DNA of 64,000 nucleotides from Symbiodinium natans (GCA_905221605.1 CAJNDS010002341.1:359083-423082); one strand, 5' to 3'. Shown: positions 48,207-58,295, numbered from the stretch's first letter. Translations and numbers: made by a program. Notes: generated by a model not told the origin, from the sequence alone.

Positions 48207-51200
48207 TTTTGTTGGAAGTTGCACCTGGAGCACTCTGTAACCCCGGTTTGCCCAAAACTCCTGTCGAACACAGCCTGACAAAGCCTTCTCAAGTCCCTTA
48301 AAACATTTTTCATGCCTCCTAAGGCCTTCTATAAAAGCCTCTACACAGGTCTGAGTTTCTCAGTCTTCCAGAGTCAGGCGGAGCAGCTCCAGGGCTCTTC
48401 GGAGTTCTCGGTCATTACTGGAGCGGCTCAGTCAGCAAAAAAGGCAGAGTCTTCGAGACGTGACAGGAGTGACACCACGAGTGACACCGTTCTTTTGCAT
48501 TCGCGCGGACGGTATTTACTACACTCTGACTCTGAAGCACTCTCGCACAGAACTTGTACGCACTGAATTAGACATTATGATGTAGAAGAGTGTCCACTAG
48601 ACACGGTTGCAACACAACAGGGTTGAAGATCACGTCAGCTTTTTTGGAGTCTGCTGCTGAGGTCATGTTGGATAGCCGCATCCCACGCGGTGACAACTTC
48701 ACAGATGAGGAGCCCGAAGATAATGTGAAGTGGTGGAGAAAGGCCTGTCCGAATACTACTCTATCGCACTTCTATCGCTCAATCGTAATTCATGACCTTG
48801 CAGCGCTAGACCATGCTAGACCCGTCGGCGACGTTATACCAAGCCTATCCAAGCCTGCCCTTCTCGGAGGCCGTGCAGCACACTCGGGTGTTTGCCCGCG
48901 TCTCGCCGATCCACAAGCAGGTCATCGTTCAGGCTCCTGAGAGTTGTGAGATGTGAGCTATGACATATAAGCATAGGGCCTTAGGGATGAAGCTCGTGAG
49001 CTTGCGGGTTCAAGCCAGTCAAGGCAGCTTTCATGAGTCCCCCGTGCAGGCTTACCAGAAGTATGGTTACAATGGCATTGGCGACATCGTGGCGATGACG
49101 GGCGACGGTGTCAATGATGCCCCAGCCCTCAAGCAAGCGGAGGCGGGAGCCAACGCAAGCATGGGAACACGAAGATGAGAAGAGAGGCATTGAGTTTGGT
49201 GGAGTTGCTTGTTAGCACAGCTGCGCATCCTCGCAAAGATTCGCTGGCCAACAAAAGTGGGTGGAGCCATGAGTTTCAGGTCGGCGTCGCTATGGGTCAG
49301 CGCGGTACTGAAGTTGCCAAGGCCGATCGCTGAAGTCAGTCAGCTGTGCAAAGCCCTGTGCAACTTTTGAGCGCGTTGAGGATGCTTCTGACATTGTACT
49401 GCACGATGACAACTTTTCGTCCGTGGTGAAGGGAATGGAGCAAGGACCGGCCGTCCAGAAATCTTCCTCTCTGCTCAACATGCAGAGTTGGCGTAAAACC
49501 AACAACAAATGTTCCGGGCTCCAGGTGGAGCGGTGGTACTCGTAAGACGCATGTCGTCGCCAAAGTGCTACCAGTACGCCATGATGTGACAGTCAGCGTT
49601 GCTGACGCATTGCTGCCTAATCTCTCCTACTCTATGGCAGAGCAGTTAAGAGCAGTGTGAATACTGATTTGCTTTTGTTTTGGCAGGACGTTTGTCGAGT
49701 GAGAACCTCCAGAAGTCCATCATGTACACACTGTGCTCCAAGGTCTTGTGCTCATTGGGCTCAGACCAGGTGTAGTCGGGAGATGGCTTTGCTGCGGACT
49801 TCGGCAACAGGAGCCTTTGCGTCGAGCCTGTGCGCTCAGGTCCCGCAGGTCGCGCCAACCTTCGGGGAGCTGTTCGGAGTTCCGCAGGTGCAAGTGAAAC
49901 TTCTACTAGTTACCATATCAGCCGCCGAGCAGCCCTTCACGCAGACTTGAGACCTGGGCACCTTGCAGCGGGAAGGCCTTGACAGTGGCACAAGTGCTTC
50001 TCATCGACATCGGTACAGACATCTGGACAGCCCTCGCAGGGTAGTCACTCAGATTGCCGGAGACCACCGGAGTGAGAACCTCCATACCCACGTGTGTCGG
50101 TGAGGACGGCCATCGCGTACGCCTTGCAACCGGCTGAGCAGGGCACTAAGACCACGGTGATAAGGACGCAGACGGGACGGGAAGCGAGAGAGGAGAGCAC
50201 AAGGCATTTCAGCATGTTTCGGTACGATTGCTTCGCTTGTTCCGAGGTCCAAGTTGATGGAGCGGCAACCCAGGCATCCCCGCTATGAGAAGATGGTGAA
50301 CTGCAAGGCCATTCCGAAGACTCCTCAGCTCACTTGGCACAGCTGTGGACTAAAATGGGCAAAAATGGGCCAAAACCCGTGAGAAGTTGCCTCTGCTGCC
50401 AGGTGTTGGTCTACAGCTACGGTTACATTGGGCAGCTCCAGATGCTCTTCTGTTGGTTGATGTTCTTCTGGGCCAGGGGCTTGGGATGCAAGATTAGGGC
50501 TCTCATGGTGCCGAGCGGCTAGACTGGCCAGGCGACTCCCGGAATGTGGGATCTGTACATGTCCGGCAAGAGCCCCAACGACTACGCAGTCGAGGCTGCC
50601 TTGGGAACAGGGTGGTTTGTCCTGCTTTGTTGAGTCTTCCCCCGGACTTGGCCTGAAATGCAGGACTTCGACACTGACACTATGGGCATGACCGTCTACT
50701 ATTGGACGCTTGTGGTTGGGCAGATTGCCGCTGCCCTGAGTTGTACGCGTGCTTGCACGTCAATCAGAGTCTGCAGAGGGACGCATGCAGAGTTTTTTCA
50801 TGGAAGTTGCAGATGTGGGGCTAGTCAGGCTGCAGCTGTGTCGACCACGACAAAGATGCAGAGCGTCTGTGGCTCAGTGTTGGACAGCAATGCATGTTGC
50901 CGGCACAGGACATGCCATACAAGTAAACCTATGTCACGAGGTTTTTGGATTGGGCACCACGCCCTACTGCTTTCCGAACAACACCCTGAACCTGATGTTT
51001 GTTGGGGAGGCCCTGGGTGACAGAGCAGATGAATGGAGTGTTTGAGACACGCAACGTAAACACACACGTTCACAGGGGCCAATATCCGAATCTTGGCCTT
51101 GCAGGTGGTCATGGGCCTGGCCGCCATCTACTGCCCACCCATTCAGTCTGCCTTTAAGACAGGCAGATTACGCATCAAGCCATCCCGTGTGCAGTCTCCT

Positions 51201-51390
51201 GTGCAAGATCCTGGGAGGTTGGATACCGATGAGAGCTGTTATACTTCCTTGCATTGCCTTTGTTGGCAGCGTGCCCGGCTTGCGAGCGGCTGCGCAGTCT
51301 CGCGCTACCCGGGCATCCGAGCCACCCATTTCTCGGTGAGGCATCATCTTCGCAGATGAGATTCGGAAAATGGTGGCACGTGGTTGCGAT
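40802..51390 (+). CDS. P2C P-type ATPase alpha subunit (Na+/K+-ATPase-like)
   Basis: ATP-driven cation exchange pump of the plasma membrane. At least 25 short exons follow the family order: GLKEEQARVYF (40,816), YGKNEITPPKRENIWIKLL (40,972-41,031), TM1 (41,093-41,146), actuator start LVPGDIIFLQA (to about 42,375), NSALTGESMPEP (44,621-44,665), NLAFFGTTVLK (about 44,838), ATGDATFLGKIAQG (44,995-45,059), LEIQIEHF (about 45,143), VPEGLLPTVTISL (45,554), CSDKTG|TLTTGE (45,716-45,877), EIPFNSENK (about 46,780), LKGAPERVLK (about 47,086), DPPKKGVDEAV (47,812), MVTGDHPDTARAIA (about 47,983), ARVSPIHKQVIVQ (about 48,893), MTGDGVNDAPALKQAE (about 49,095), DIVLHDDNFSSVVKGME (about 49,390), LLIDIGTDIWTALA (about 49,999), RQPRHPRYEKMV (about 50,261) and IFADEIRKMVA (to about 51,380). 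VPEGLL and the DIGTD TM6 segment identify the P2C group; catalytic Asp, TGES, KGAPER and GDGVND are intact. The start and first exon are not fixed. Confidence 0.92.
42280..42375 (+). CDS. ATPase actuator-domain exon (LVPGDIIF)
   Basis: Reads SLEVRIDKGRRVDLEVD, then PLHLVPGDIIFLQA, matching the beta-strand and LV.GDi motif of the actuator domain. The preceding AG is at 42,278-42,279. The likely donor is GC directly after CTCCAG. It is followed by the intron of about 2.2 kb described below. Confidence 0.8.
42430..44600. other. Mostly low-GC intron of the ATPase gene, with - strand open frame
   Basis: Most ATPase introns here are 60-600 nt; this one separates LVPGDIIF from TGES by about 2.2 kb. 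From about 42,480 to 44,150 the sequence is clearly A+T-richer, unlike the flanks. A - strand open frame at 44,095-44,523 (contains DLNDLNNLATQLHGDVVV and SLCMNIFPDRNESFVDETFG) and a + strand frame at 44,126-44,749 overlap. I recognise neither. The short exon expected between GDIIF and TGES (the usual vPADlR segment) was not located. An inserted, decayed element is a reasonable inference. Confidence 0.5.
44621..44665 (+). CDS. ATPase exon carrying the TGES dephosphorylation loop
   Basis: Starts after CGCCAG at 44,620 and reads VDNSALTGESMPEPR. The TGES glutamate activates water for hydrolysis of the phospho-aspartate in P-type ATPases. It shows that the actuator domain is complete despite the long upstream intron. 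Confidence 0.85.
45716..45877 (+). CDS. ATPase phosphorylation-site exons (DKTG|TLT) with 60-nt GC-AG intron
   Basis: The first exon reads VIVRKIDAVETLGCVSVF, then CSDKTG, and stops after one base of the Gly codon at 45,785. The intron 45,786-45,845 starts GC and ends AG. The next exon restores the codon and reads TLTTGEMAVQ. The Asp of DKTGT is the phospho-acceptor. A 5-bp direct repeat CAGGC brackets the intron (45,783-45,787 and 45,843-45,847). Confidence 0.9.
48168..48208. repeat. (CT)n microsatellite in ATPase intron
   Basis: A run of about 20 CT dinucleotides with one TG interruption, ending in TTTTTG. It lies between the exon carrying TGDHP and the one carrying ARVSP. Confidence 0.9.
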
Positions 51391-51839
51391 GAGTCTTCTC
51401 AGCCTCGGTGCGGCTGCCCAGAAGAAAATGGCATTGAGACTCGCAGCATTGCAGATCCCGCGATGGTCTGATTTCCTCAGAGAACGCCAGAGCGCTCTCT
51501 CTCGTCCTTACCCCTGCCTAAGGCCTCGGTAGAAGCGATTCGGTGGCTGAAGCCCCAGAGCACTTTTTTGAAGCGACTCTTCGTGTGGTCCGCTTGCAGT
51601 GCCACCAAATGCCCCAGTGGCGAAGGCTGAGAGAGGGTCTCAGTGCCTACGCCGAAGGCGAGGGGTTATCAACCAGCCGAGCTTCTTTTCTTGTTAGTTC
51701 TTCGCAGCGTGGCTGTAAGGGTCGTTTCGGCTCAGAATGGGCATGTCCGCTGACGACTGGCTCGTTTTGGAAGTCTTGGAAGACACATGAACTAGGGGGA
51801 GCATCCTGCATCGAGGGGCAACTGTGAGCCACACGAACA

Positions 51840-51904
51840 ATGAGCTTCGAATGAGCTTCGGATGAGCTTCGGATGAGCTTCGGATGAGCTTCGGATGAGC
51901 TTCC
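51840..51904 (+). repeat. 11-bp minisatellite (ATGAGCTTCGG), six copies
   Basis: Six head-to-tail copies of ATGAGCTTCGG with minor variation at the edges (first copy ends GA, last ends CC). It lies between the ATPase and methyltransferase genes. An 11-bp period places the same base on nearly the same helix face, but no function is evident. Confidence 0.9.
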
Positions 51905-52173
51905 TTGCTTCACGCGGCCGAGCTTGGTGCAGCACCGCAGAGCCGCGAGGCGAGGAAGCTTGGTTTTGACCTCTGCAAGTCAAGCTCTCAATGTTTGCAT
52001 GTTTCTCGGAAGGTCTAGGCTCTTGCTCGTCAGGTTCGATGCATTCGAAAGAACAAGTCGAATATGTGCACATACATGCATCACACAGATTGCTAGTCGT
52101 ACCTACTGTTAAATGTTTCAACGTCTGCATGGATGACGCTCGACGACCCGAACTGTCTCAATGTACTCCTAGC

Positions 52174-52189
52174 TGAAGCCTTGCTCAAG
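52174..52189 (+). other. Degenerate spliced-leader-like remnant upstream of the methyltransferase
   Basis: TGAAGCCTTGCTCAAG sits 10 nt before the ATG. It aligns with GTAGCCATTTTGGCTCAAG of the dinoflagellate spliced leader if four internal bases and one G are deleted. The last six bases, CTCAAG, are exact. Position and the intronless downstream gene fit a retroposed, once trans-spliced mRNA, but the match is short and could be chance. Confidence 0.35.
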
Positions 52190-52199
52190 CTTGACGCCC

Positions 52200-53381
52200 A
52201 TGGCTGCCTGTGGGCGACGGTTAGTACAGCTCGGAAGGCTCAGTGGCACTGGCTTCTTGGGGTCCCCTTCGGGGTTCCATCGCGGCTTCTCCCGCATTGA
52301 CGGCTACGTCCACTACTATGGCAAGCTTAAAAATCACGAGGGCATGTTGCGAGACTCCGCGCGCAACGAGGCCTACGACGCGGCACTTGCCAGAGCGGCG
52401 CCGAAGCTGAGAGGCGCCACGGTCATGGACATCGGCACGGGATCTGGGATTCTTGCCCTCCTTGCTGCGAAGCACGGTGCCCGCAAGGTCTATGCAGTCG
52501 AGGGCTCGCCGGAGATTGCACGGGTGGCTTCTCGCCTTGCACGCGCCAATGGCTACGCAGGGGTCGTGGAGGTCATTCCCAAGCATTTGGAGGATGTGAC
52601 TGTCGAGGAGGTCGAGCAAGTAGACGTGATCGTGTCCGAGCTCTTCTCACACTTTCTGGTGGGAGAACTCGGACTGCAGGCTGTGACCCACGCCGTGAAA
52701 CGCTTTCTGAAGCCCGGAGGCCTGGTTTTGCCGGCCGCAGCTTGGCTGAAGCTTTCGCCCTTCGAGGACCCGAGCTTAGGTGCCGAGCTTCGTGCACGGC
52801 ATGGCTTCTGGCAGAACGATGACTTTATGGGCTTCGACCTCACCTCGGCGCTGCCTTTGGCTGTAGAGCAGCAGATGAAGGAGCTGGTCCTTGACATCGT
52901 GGACCCCAATGAGCTCCTGGTTTCCCCGGCTGACTCGCCGGGCCACTTCTTGGACCTTGCGGGACCAAAGGATGTGGAGGACTGGCGAAAGATCGACTTC
53001 GAGTTGAAGTTCCCTGAGCGCTCCAAAGATGCTTTGATTGATGGCCTTTGTGGCTGGTGGGACGCGATCTTCTCTGGGGACGGTATGGGCGAAGTCGGTG
53101 AAGTGCCCGTGCTGTCCACGTCTCCAGCCGCACCCTTGACGGTCTGGGCACACTGCCGCTTCATGCTCAGCAGACCACTCAAAGCATCTGCCATGGACAA
53201 ACTGAGGGTCCAATGCCAACTTCGATCCCACAAGCTCCGGGAGTCCTACACCTTGAGCATGGAGCTCTGCAACGACACCACGAGGGAGAGAGCCTCCGTC
53301 GGCCCGGTGGAGCTGAGCGACGTCTACGCCCGACACTTTGCCAGGCCAAACCCCTTCCCTCTCAAAACGGAGGCTGGCTGA
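52200..53381 (+). CDS. Protein arginine N-methyltransferase (type I-like), intronless
   Basis: 393-residue enzyme in one exon; ATG 52,200, stop TGA 53,379-53,381. It transfers methyl from S-adenosylmethionine to arginine side chains. Residues 35-60 match the PRMT N-helix (YYGKLKNHEGMLRDSARNEA). Motif I is VMDIGTGSGIL (75-85), and the post-I acid is E101 (VEGS). The double-E loop is SELFSHFLVGE with E147 and E156 at canonical spacing, but the usual MGY is replaced by FSH. The THW loop reads TVW (314-316), losing the His. The beta-barrel half follows (WWDAIFSG, STSPAAPLTVWAHCRFML). Residues 1-33 are rich in Arg with no acid residues (RRLVQLGRL, FHRGF), suggesting a mitochondrial presequence. 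The barrel resembles CARM1/PRMT1 more than PRMT5; the subfamily is uncertain. Being intronless among intron-rich genes suggests retroposition. Confidence 0.92.
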   Translation: MAACGRRLVQLGRLSGTGFLGSPSGFHRGFSRIDGYVHYYGKLKNHEGMLRDSARNEAYDAALARAAPKLRGATVMDIGTGSGILALLAAKHGARKVYAVEGSPEIARVASRLARANGYAGVVEVIPKHLEDVTVEEVEQVDVIVSELFSHFLVGELGLQAVTHAVKRFLKPGGLVLPAAAWLKLSPFEDPSLGAELRARHGFWQNDDFMGFDLTSALPLAVEQQMKELVLDIVDPNELLVSPADSPGHFLDLAGPKDVEDWRKIDFELKFPERSKDALIDGLCGWWDAIFSGDGMGEVGEVPVLSTSPAAPLTVWAHCRFMLSRPLKASAMDKLRVQCQLRSHKLRESYTLSMELCNDTTRERASVGPVELSDVYARHFARPNPFPLKTEAG

Positions 53382-56040
53382 GGCTTCCTAAAAACACCCA
53401 GAGGGGGAAAGTGTGGAAAGTACTCCGGACTGGCGGTGAATCGTGCTGAAGCGGAATTGTATCGAACTGTAGGCTGGCCGTTGACTTGCACGTTGCCTGG
53501 TCGTGTGGCAATGTGTGGCATGGTGCTGCATCATGGCCGTTGAGGTCATGGCCGGTAGTTCGAAGGCCGCGGCCGAGGTCTCAAGCTGCAGCGACGTGTG
53601 CTGGCCAAAAGACGCGACATGCGATTGAAGCTTGGAAGAAGTGAGCTCTGCTTATGGGCAGTAGCCAGAGCTTGAGACTGGACAGGGTGGGTTTATGAAC
53701 CATGAAGAAGGTAGGCAATTTAGGCATGTCGGCCTTCGAGCTACACTTCAGCCCACGTAAGTAGGATTGCACTTTATGCCATTTCATGCCTGTGCCTGTC
53801 GCCAACACTACACCACGTCTCTGAAGTGCAAGCCGGAGGCAACTCAAACAGCAAGAGGTCATAAAGGAAGCCGGTTGGCCCACGTCGCAAGCTTTGGCGA
53901 TTCAGGCTTGAGGCCTTATCAGGGGTTAGGCCTCCATAAGGTCAAAAGCACTATGCGCCTGGAATGACCAGGCCATGCTTCAGCTGAACGGCCTGGCAAT
54001 CTGAGAGAGCTGTGCGTGAGAGCCGGATTCTGCGAGTCTGCGACTGTATGCGACTTCAGGACACCCGTGGTCAGCTGCCACAGTCAGCTGTGATATGTAG
54101 GGATCGCATGACGCTGTGTGATTGCGTTGCTATCACGCTTGGGTAGCTCGGCAAGCCGGCAAAAAGGTGCGCGAATCTGGCTGCTGTCATGTTGGCAGAC
54201 TGAGTGGTGGTTCGAGGCATTTCTCCCACGTTGGTGCTTGTTTCTGCGAGGCTGCAGCTTGTACTGAGATGGTTGAAAACACGGAAAAGGAAATTCCGCA
54301 AATGATCTGGCATGTTTCCCATAATTGGTGCACTCAGGGTGCGCTGAGAGGCGCTGTGATGCCAGTTCCCGGTCCCCCGGACGGTCCCCGGAACCCAAAG
54401 GCAAATAAGTACAAAGACACATGAAGATACCGATGGGCAACTTCAGATACTTCTTGAAGCTTGTGGTAGACCGGGGCGGCGCCACTCGGTGCCTGAAAAA
54501 TGAGACGTGTGCTTTCCAGAAAGGCAGCGTCAGCGTGAGCTAAGCTAGCAGGGCCTGGACCCTTCCTGAATGTGATCTGGAAAGCATGCGTTACACAGCT
54601 TCAATCAAAGCGTGTTGTGTATCACTATCTGCTGCCGCTCAGTGTCATCGTTGCGTGTTTCAAGACGAAGAGTGAGTGGCCACGCAGTTTCAAAGCAGAA
54701 CTGCGTATCTTCTGTTCAGATTCAGTCACAGGCTGAGAATTTCAGCTTGATCCTCTCATGCGCAGTCGCTGGGCGCTGTGCTCCGTCTTTGAAGTCTTTG
54801 CAGCTTGTTGATTCTGCAGCAAATGCTGCTGTTGATGAACAGCTGCTGGATCTGACAATGTGCACTTGCATTCACTCGCAAACAGTTGTCTTCCGTTGAC
54901 ATGTCGAGCATCAGTTCATGACAGATTGGAAAGCAGGGGGGGAGAGTCCGAGCAATCTTGCCAGGTCGTTGATGACAGACGTGGGGGACTGCGGTTCAGG
55001 TGCGGTGCCCTCCGAAATGCAGCTCGAACGACATGTGCCGACCATAGCAAGTGAGACGCAGAGCCGAGAGAACGACGGCCGTCTGGAAGACTCTGGCTCA
55101 AATTGCTTTTAACTATTGGGGGTGCAGATACGGTGGACCCCTGGCTGGGACCTGAGTATGAAGAGTCTTGGTGCATCTACTTGCAGAGCAATTGTGACTT
55201 GAGGCGGCCAATGTGCCGCCATGGCTTGCGCCTTTGGGTGGCTTTGCTGGCCTCTGAGCGCCCAAAGATGCCGCAAGCCGTACCCGCCGTGACGCCTCCA
55301 TGTCTTCACCTTTGAGCCACTGATCACGAGGCTGCTACGGAGCGTGGCCCGATGCCAAGATTCACGAGACCTGACGAAGAGTCCGAATGTCCCACTGACC
55401 ACATATTGACCACATAGCAGAGAGCTTGGGGACAGCCCTGCTACAGGCAGCTAAGATTGCCGTAATGTCTGCGCAGCCCTCAGTCTTGGCGATCGTGAGG
55501 GAGACCGCATTACGTCTTTCGTTGAGGCCGCCCCGGGTATAGCCTTTTGATTCTGTCCATTGAAGGTAAAGCAGCCAGCCGATCTGTCCGGCGATTTCGT
55601 GGGGCCGGGACCCCTGTGGCCATATGGCACTCGTAGTTGTGTGTGAATAGGTGATATAGGTGTCAGGGGCGCACAGAGTGCCAAGCAGTCCCCCCCGTGA
55701 ACTCGCTCTCCTCTGCACAGGGTCTTCGGTGCCTTTGGTGGCAGCGCTCCCGATGGAGAACTTTTTGAGATAGCAGCCGCGGCCCTGGAATGTCACGAAA
55801 GCTAACCTCCGGGCTAGCGGAGTTGCCTACTTCAACCGGTAGCTTCCAACTAGCGAGGTGTCCGGGGGGGTTCGTGCCACGAAGTGACGCATCCCGGACG
55901 AATTCCGAACCCCACAGCCTGGTGTTCACTTGGGTTGCTATTTATTCTTGTCCACCCTTTTACATGCAAACCTGCGCCCTGCGCCCTTGGCCCATCACCA
56001 TCGGTTTAGAGCTCAGGATTCATCTGCGGAGTTGAAGTTG
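53382..56040. other. No gene recognised between methyltransferase and hairpin region
   Basis: Open frames exist (for example 54,612-54,899) but lack domain signals and do not chain as exons. The 3' end of the methyltransferase transcript presumably lies at the start. Nothing else is supported. Confidence 0.5.
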
Positions 56041-56050
56041 CAGATTCCCG

Positions 56051-56066
56051 CCCCCCCCCCCCCCCC
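56051..56066. repeat. Homopolymer C run (16)
   Basis: Sixteen consecutive C residues between GATTCCCG and GGTACG, 24 nt upstream of two hairpins. Length is likely polymorphic. Confidence 0.9.
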
Positions 56067-56090
56067 GGTACGATATATATTGCTTTATGT

Positions 56091-56143
56091 ACGGTTCCTC
56101 ATACAGAACCGTGCTAACATGCCTAGTTGTGCTTAAACTAGGC
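56091..56143. other. Two adjacent perfect hairpins
   Basis: Hairpin 1 has stem ACGGTTC (56,091-56,097) and GAACCGT (56,106-56,112), with an 8-nt loop. Hairpin 2 has stem GCCTAGTT (56,121-56,128) and AACTAGGC (56,136-56,143), with a 7-nt loop. They are 8 nt apart, just after a C16 run and a short TA run. They could be terminal structures of a mobile element whose repeat body starts near 56.27 kb, or structured RNA; neither is shown. Confidence 0.7.
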
Positions 56144-56269
56144 TTGTTTGAGCGATTTAAGCGGGCGTGCTGAAATCTAGGAATTCACAAGATGGGTGCG
56201 CAAGGTATTGTGCCTGTATACACGCTGAAGACGAATGTCGCATAAACTGAGTTTGACAATGACATGCAA

Positions 56270-56731
56270 TCGCTCCTGTGTTATTGCCATTCTCCACCCG
56301 ACAAGTGTGGGGTTGTTAGACTGTAACGAAGAAGTGGCACGCGTGATGCAACGTGCTCAGGACAGCAGGCAGTACAGGTCTCAGTACAACATTCAGGACA
56401 AAAGGCGCACAACTAGGCGGTCCGGGAGGAGGCAGCTGTGCCAGAACATTGCCGTAGCACGCAGGCCCGTTAGACCAAAGACTCTCCGGCGGGCAACCGT
56501 GCCAGACTTTTTCCTCAGGCGGGCAATTGTATCAGAATGTTGCCTAACAAGCAGGCCACAAAGGCTCAGGCGAGCAATTTTGCCGGGCAATTTTACCGAC
56601 ATGTTGCCAAGAAACAGGACAAGTGGGCAACTGTACAAGAATGTTGCGTTAACACGCAGGCCAAGGAGGCTCAGGCGTTCAATTGTGCCGGAACATTGCT
56701 TCAGCAGGCCAAGGACGCTACCGAAATGTAA
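56270..56731 (+). repeat. Dispersed repeat, copy B (plus orientation)
   Basis: Shares more than 300 nt of similarity with the reverse complement of 27,455-27,770, including ACGTGCTCAGGACAGCA, CATTCAGGACAAAAGGCG, CTCCGGCGGGCA and TATCAGAATGTTGCCTAACA. The tail carries further units of about 50 nt. In one frame it encodes NCIRMLPNKQATKAQASN-like repeats, but the frame shifts between units. It is likely a decayed member of a repeat family. Confidence 0.65.
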
Positions 56732-57107
56732 ATCCTTGCAATCGGGTGTGAGGGACAGTGTGGCGATTCGGCTTGCGAGTTGTTATTCTTCTACAACTTG
56801 TCAGGCTTTATTTCGGTGATTCGCCTGGGTCTCCCGCAGAGTATCTTTGGAGTGCCCACCCCCCGACCAATGCCCTGCAGACAATGCCGCAGAGTATTCC
56901 CCACCCGCACAGAACCCCACGGAGTAAACCGCAGAGAACACGGGGAGTGACTGGAGTGCCCATGCCGGCTGACGAGAATCCCGGGAGCGCCCGCCTCCTC
57001 GGACAGAATATTGCATCGTTGTACACTTACCATTATTTGCGCATTACTTTTAATTCTTATGTCATTTCATTGTTTTTGGCTTTGCCAACTTTAGTGCTTG
57101 GGATGTA

Positions 57108-57212
57108 GGTTTCCGGGCTCAAGGTTTAGGGTAGTGGGTTCTAGGGTTCAGGTCGGGGTCGAGGGTTTTGAGGTTTCAGGCTTTAGGGTTGATTTAGGGT
57201 TTTGTTCAGGGA
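57108..57212 (+). repeat. Interstitial telomere-like tract, G strand
   Basis: Clustered units AGGTTTAGGGTAG, TTCTAGGGTTCAGG, GAGGGTTTTGAGG and CTTTAGGGTTGATTTAGGGT over about 100 nt. These are degenerate TTTAGGG repeats, located beside dispersed repeat copy B. Confidence 0.7.
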
Positions 57213-57769
57213 TCTTTCTTTCTTTCTTCCTTGCCTCCTTTCTTGCATTTTTCCCTTTCTTTCCAGCGACCATTGCCGACGGCACAAAACAACGTACAAA
57301 CATGTGTACTCAGTACTTCGAACATCCCCACCCCGAAGCCACTACTTTGGCTAATCTCACATGGTGCAACTAGAGCAACTAGATGTTACTTCTCGTTGCA
57401 CCCCTGGAATCCCACCGCCAGCGTCGTCCCAGTCCTTCATCCCTTGAAGAGGATGGCGGTGATATCTGGGTTGTGATGGCGTCTGTTTTTTTTTTTTCTT
57501 TTGCTGAGGTTCCTCCTGCAGAGGATGCTGTTGGCTGCTCAAGCTATCAGCTTCCATCATCATCGAGGCACCTGTCGGAGTGAAACCATTATGGTGCCAC
57601 GCGCAACCTGCGCTCTCCTCGCAGGAAAGTCATAAGCTTGGCGCCTGCCTCACACCTTTTGCAGATGGGGACGCCCTGCCTCATGTGAAAGGCAAGTCTG
57701 TACATTCCACTTCAGAGGGTCCACAATCAGCGCTGCTCTGTTTGTTGCATCTTGCGTTGTGTCTTTGCA

Positions 57770-58295
57770 TCCTGCAACTTGACCTGGCATTCCGAGGTGC
57801 GGCGATTCAACTGCACGTTTGTAGAGAAGGCCAGTGAAGATATCATCTCTGGTGATGTCGGCGCTGTCCCTGCCTTGCTGTCATTCGGCCATTTCGACAT
57901 GCACATGTCTCGCTGCTGGTTGCTGGAGACAGGCGCTGAAGGCACAAGAAGCAGGTGCAGATTCGGGCTTCGTGCGTTGCCACGTGTCGTTTATGAAGTC
58001 GTTTGTCACTTTTCGAATTACGTGTGCAAGGTGCTGCTGGCGTTTTGGTAGCCTTCGACACAGACCAGGTAATCAAACATTTCTTCTTGCCGCCTTGACT
58101 GTCAAAGTTAACTTGTCAGGTGATCACAATGGGAGGAAACAATTCTGCGATAGACAACGAGGCAGGTGCCGGCCACTTGATTCTGTCGCCGTCCTAGAGA
58201 TGTCCCGGCCTTACAAGAAGGTCCAGATCTTTGCCGTGGCGATCGGCAAGAGCATGGGTGACAAGGTGGCCAAGGAGCTCAGGCCGCTCCATATA
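57770..58295 (+). CDS. Unidentified exons upstream of the SPP-like gene
   Basis: Exon-like + strand pieces are about 57,785-57,928 (FNCTFVEKASEDIISGDVGA, then LLSFGHFDMHMSRCW), about 58,042-58,068 (VLVAFDTDQ) and about 58,195-58,280 (EMSRPYKKVQIFAVAIGKSM). They could be the lumenal N-terminal domain of the intramembrane protease, which often has one, or a separate gene. A hydrophobic segment near 58,610-58,660 (VIIVIVYIGMELL) could be the first TM helix. Not recognised with certainty. Confidence 0.3.

Noticed and set aside
49636-49910. Possible CRISPR or bacterial features
   Set aside because: No spaced identical repeats; exon-intron structure and splice signals show a eukaryotic genome.
52221-53336. 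Large - strand and alternate frames (up to 226 codons) over the methyltransferase
   Set aside because: High GC keeps shadow frames open; only the + frame has family motifs.
56758-57108. Open frames in all reverse phases and one + phase, suggesting a conserved gene
   Set aside because: GC-rich Pro/Arg/Ala composition without motifs; stop scarcity in many frames together suggests composition rather than coding.
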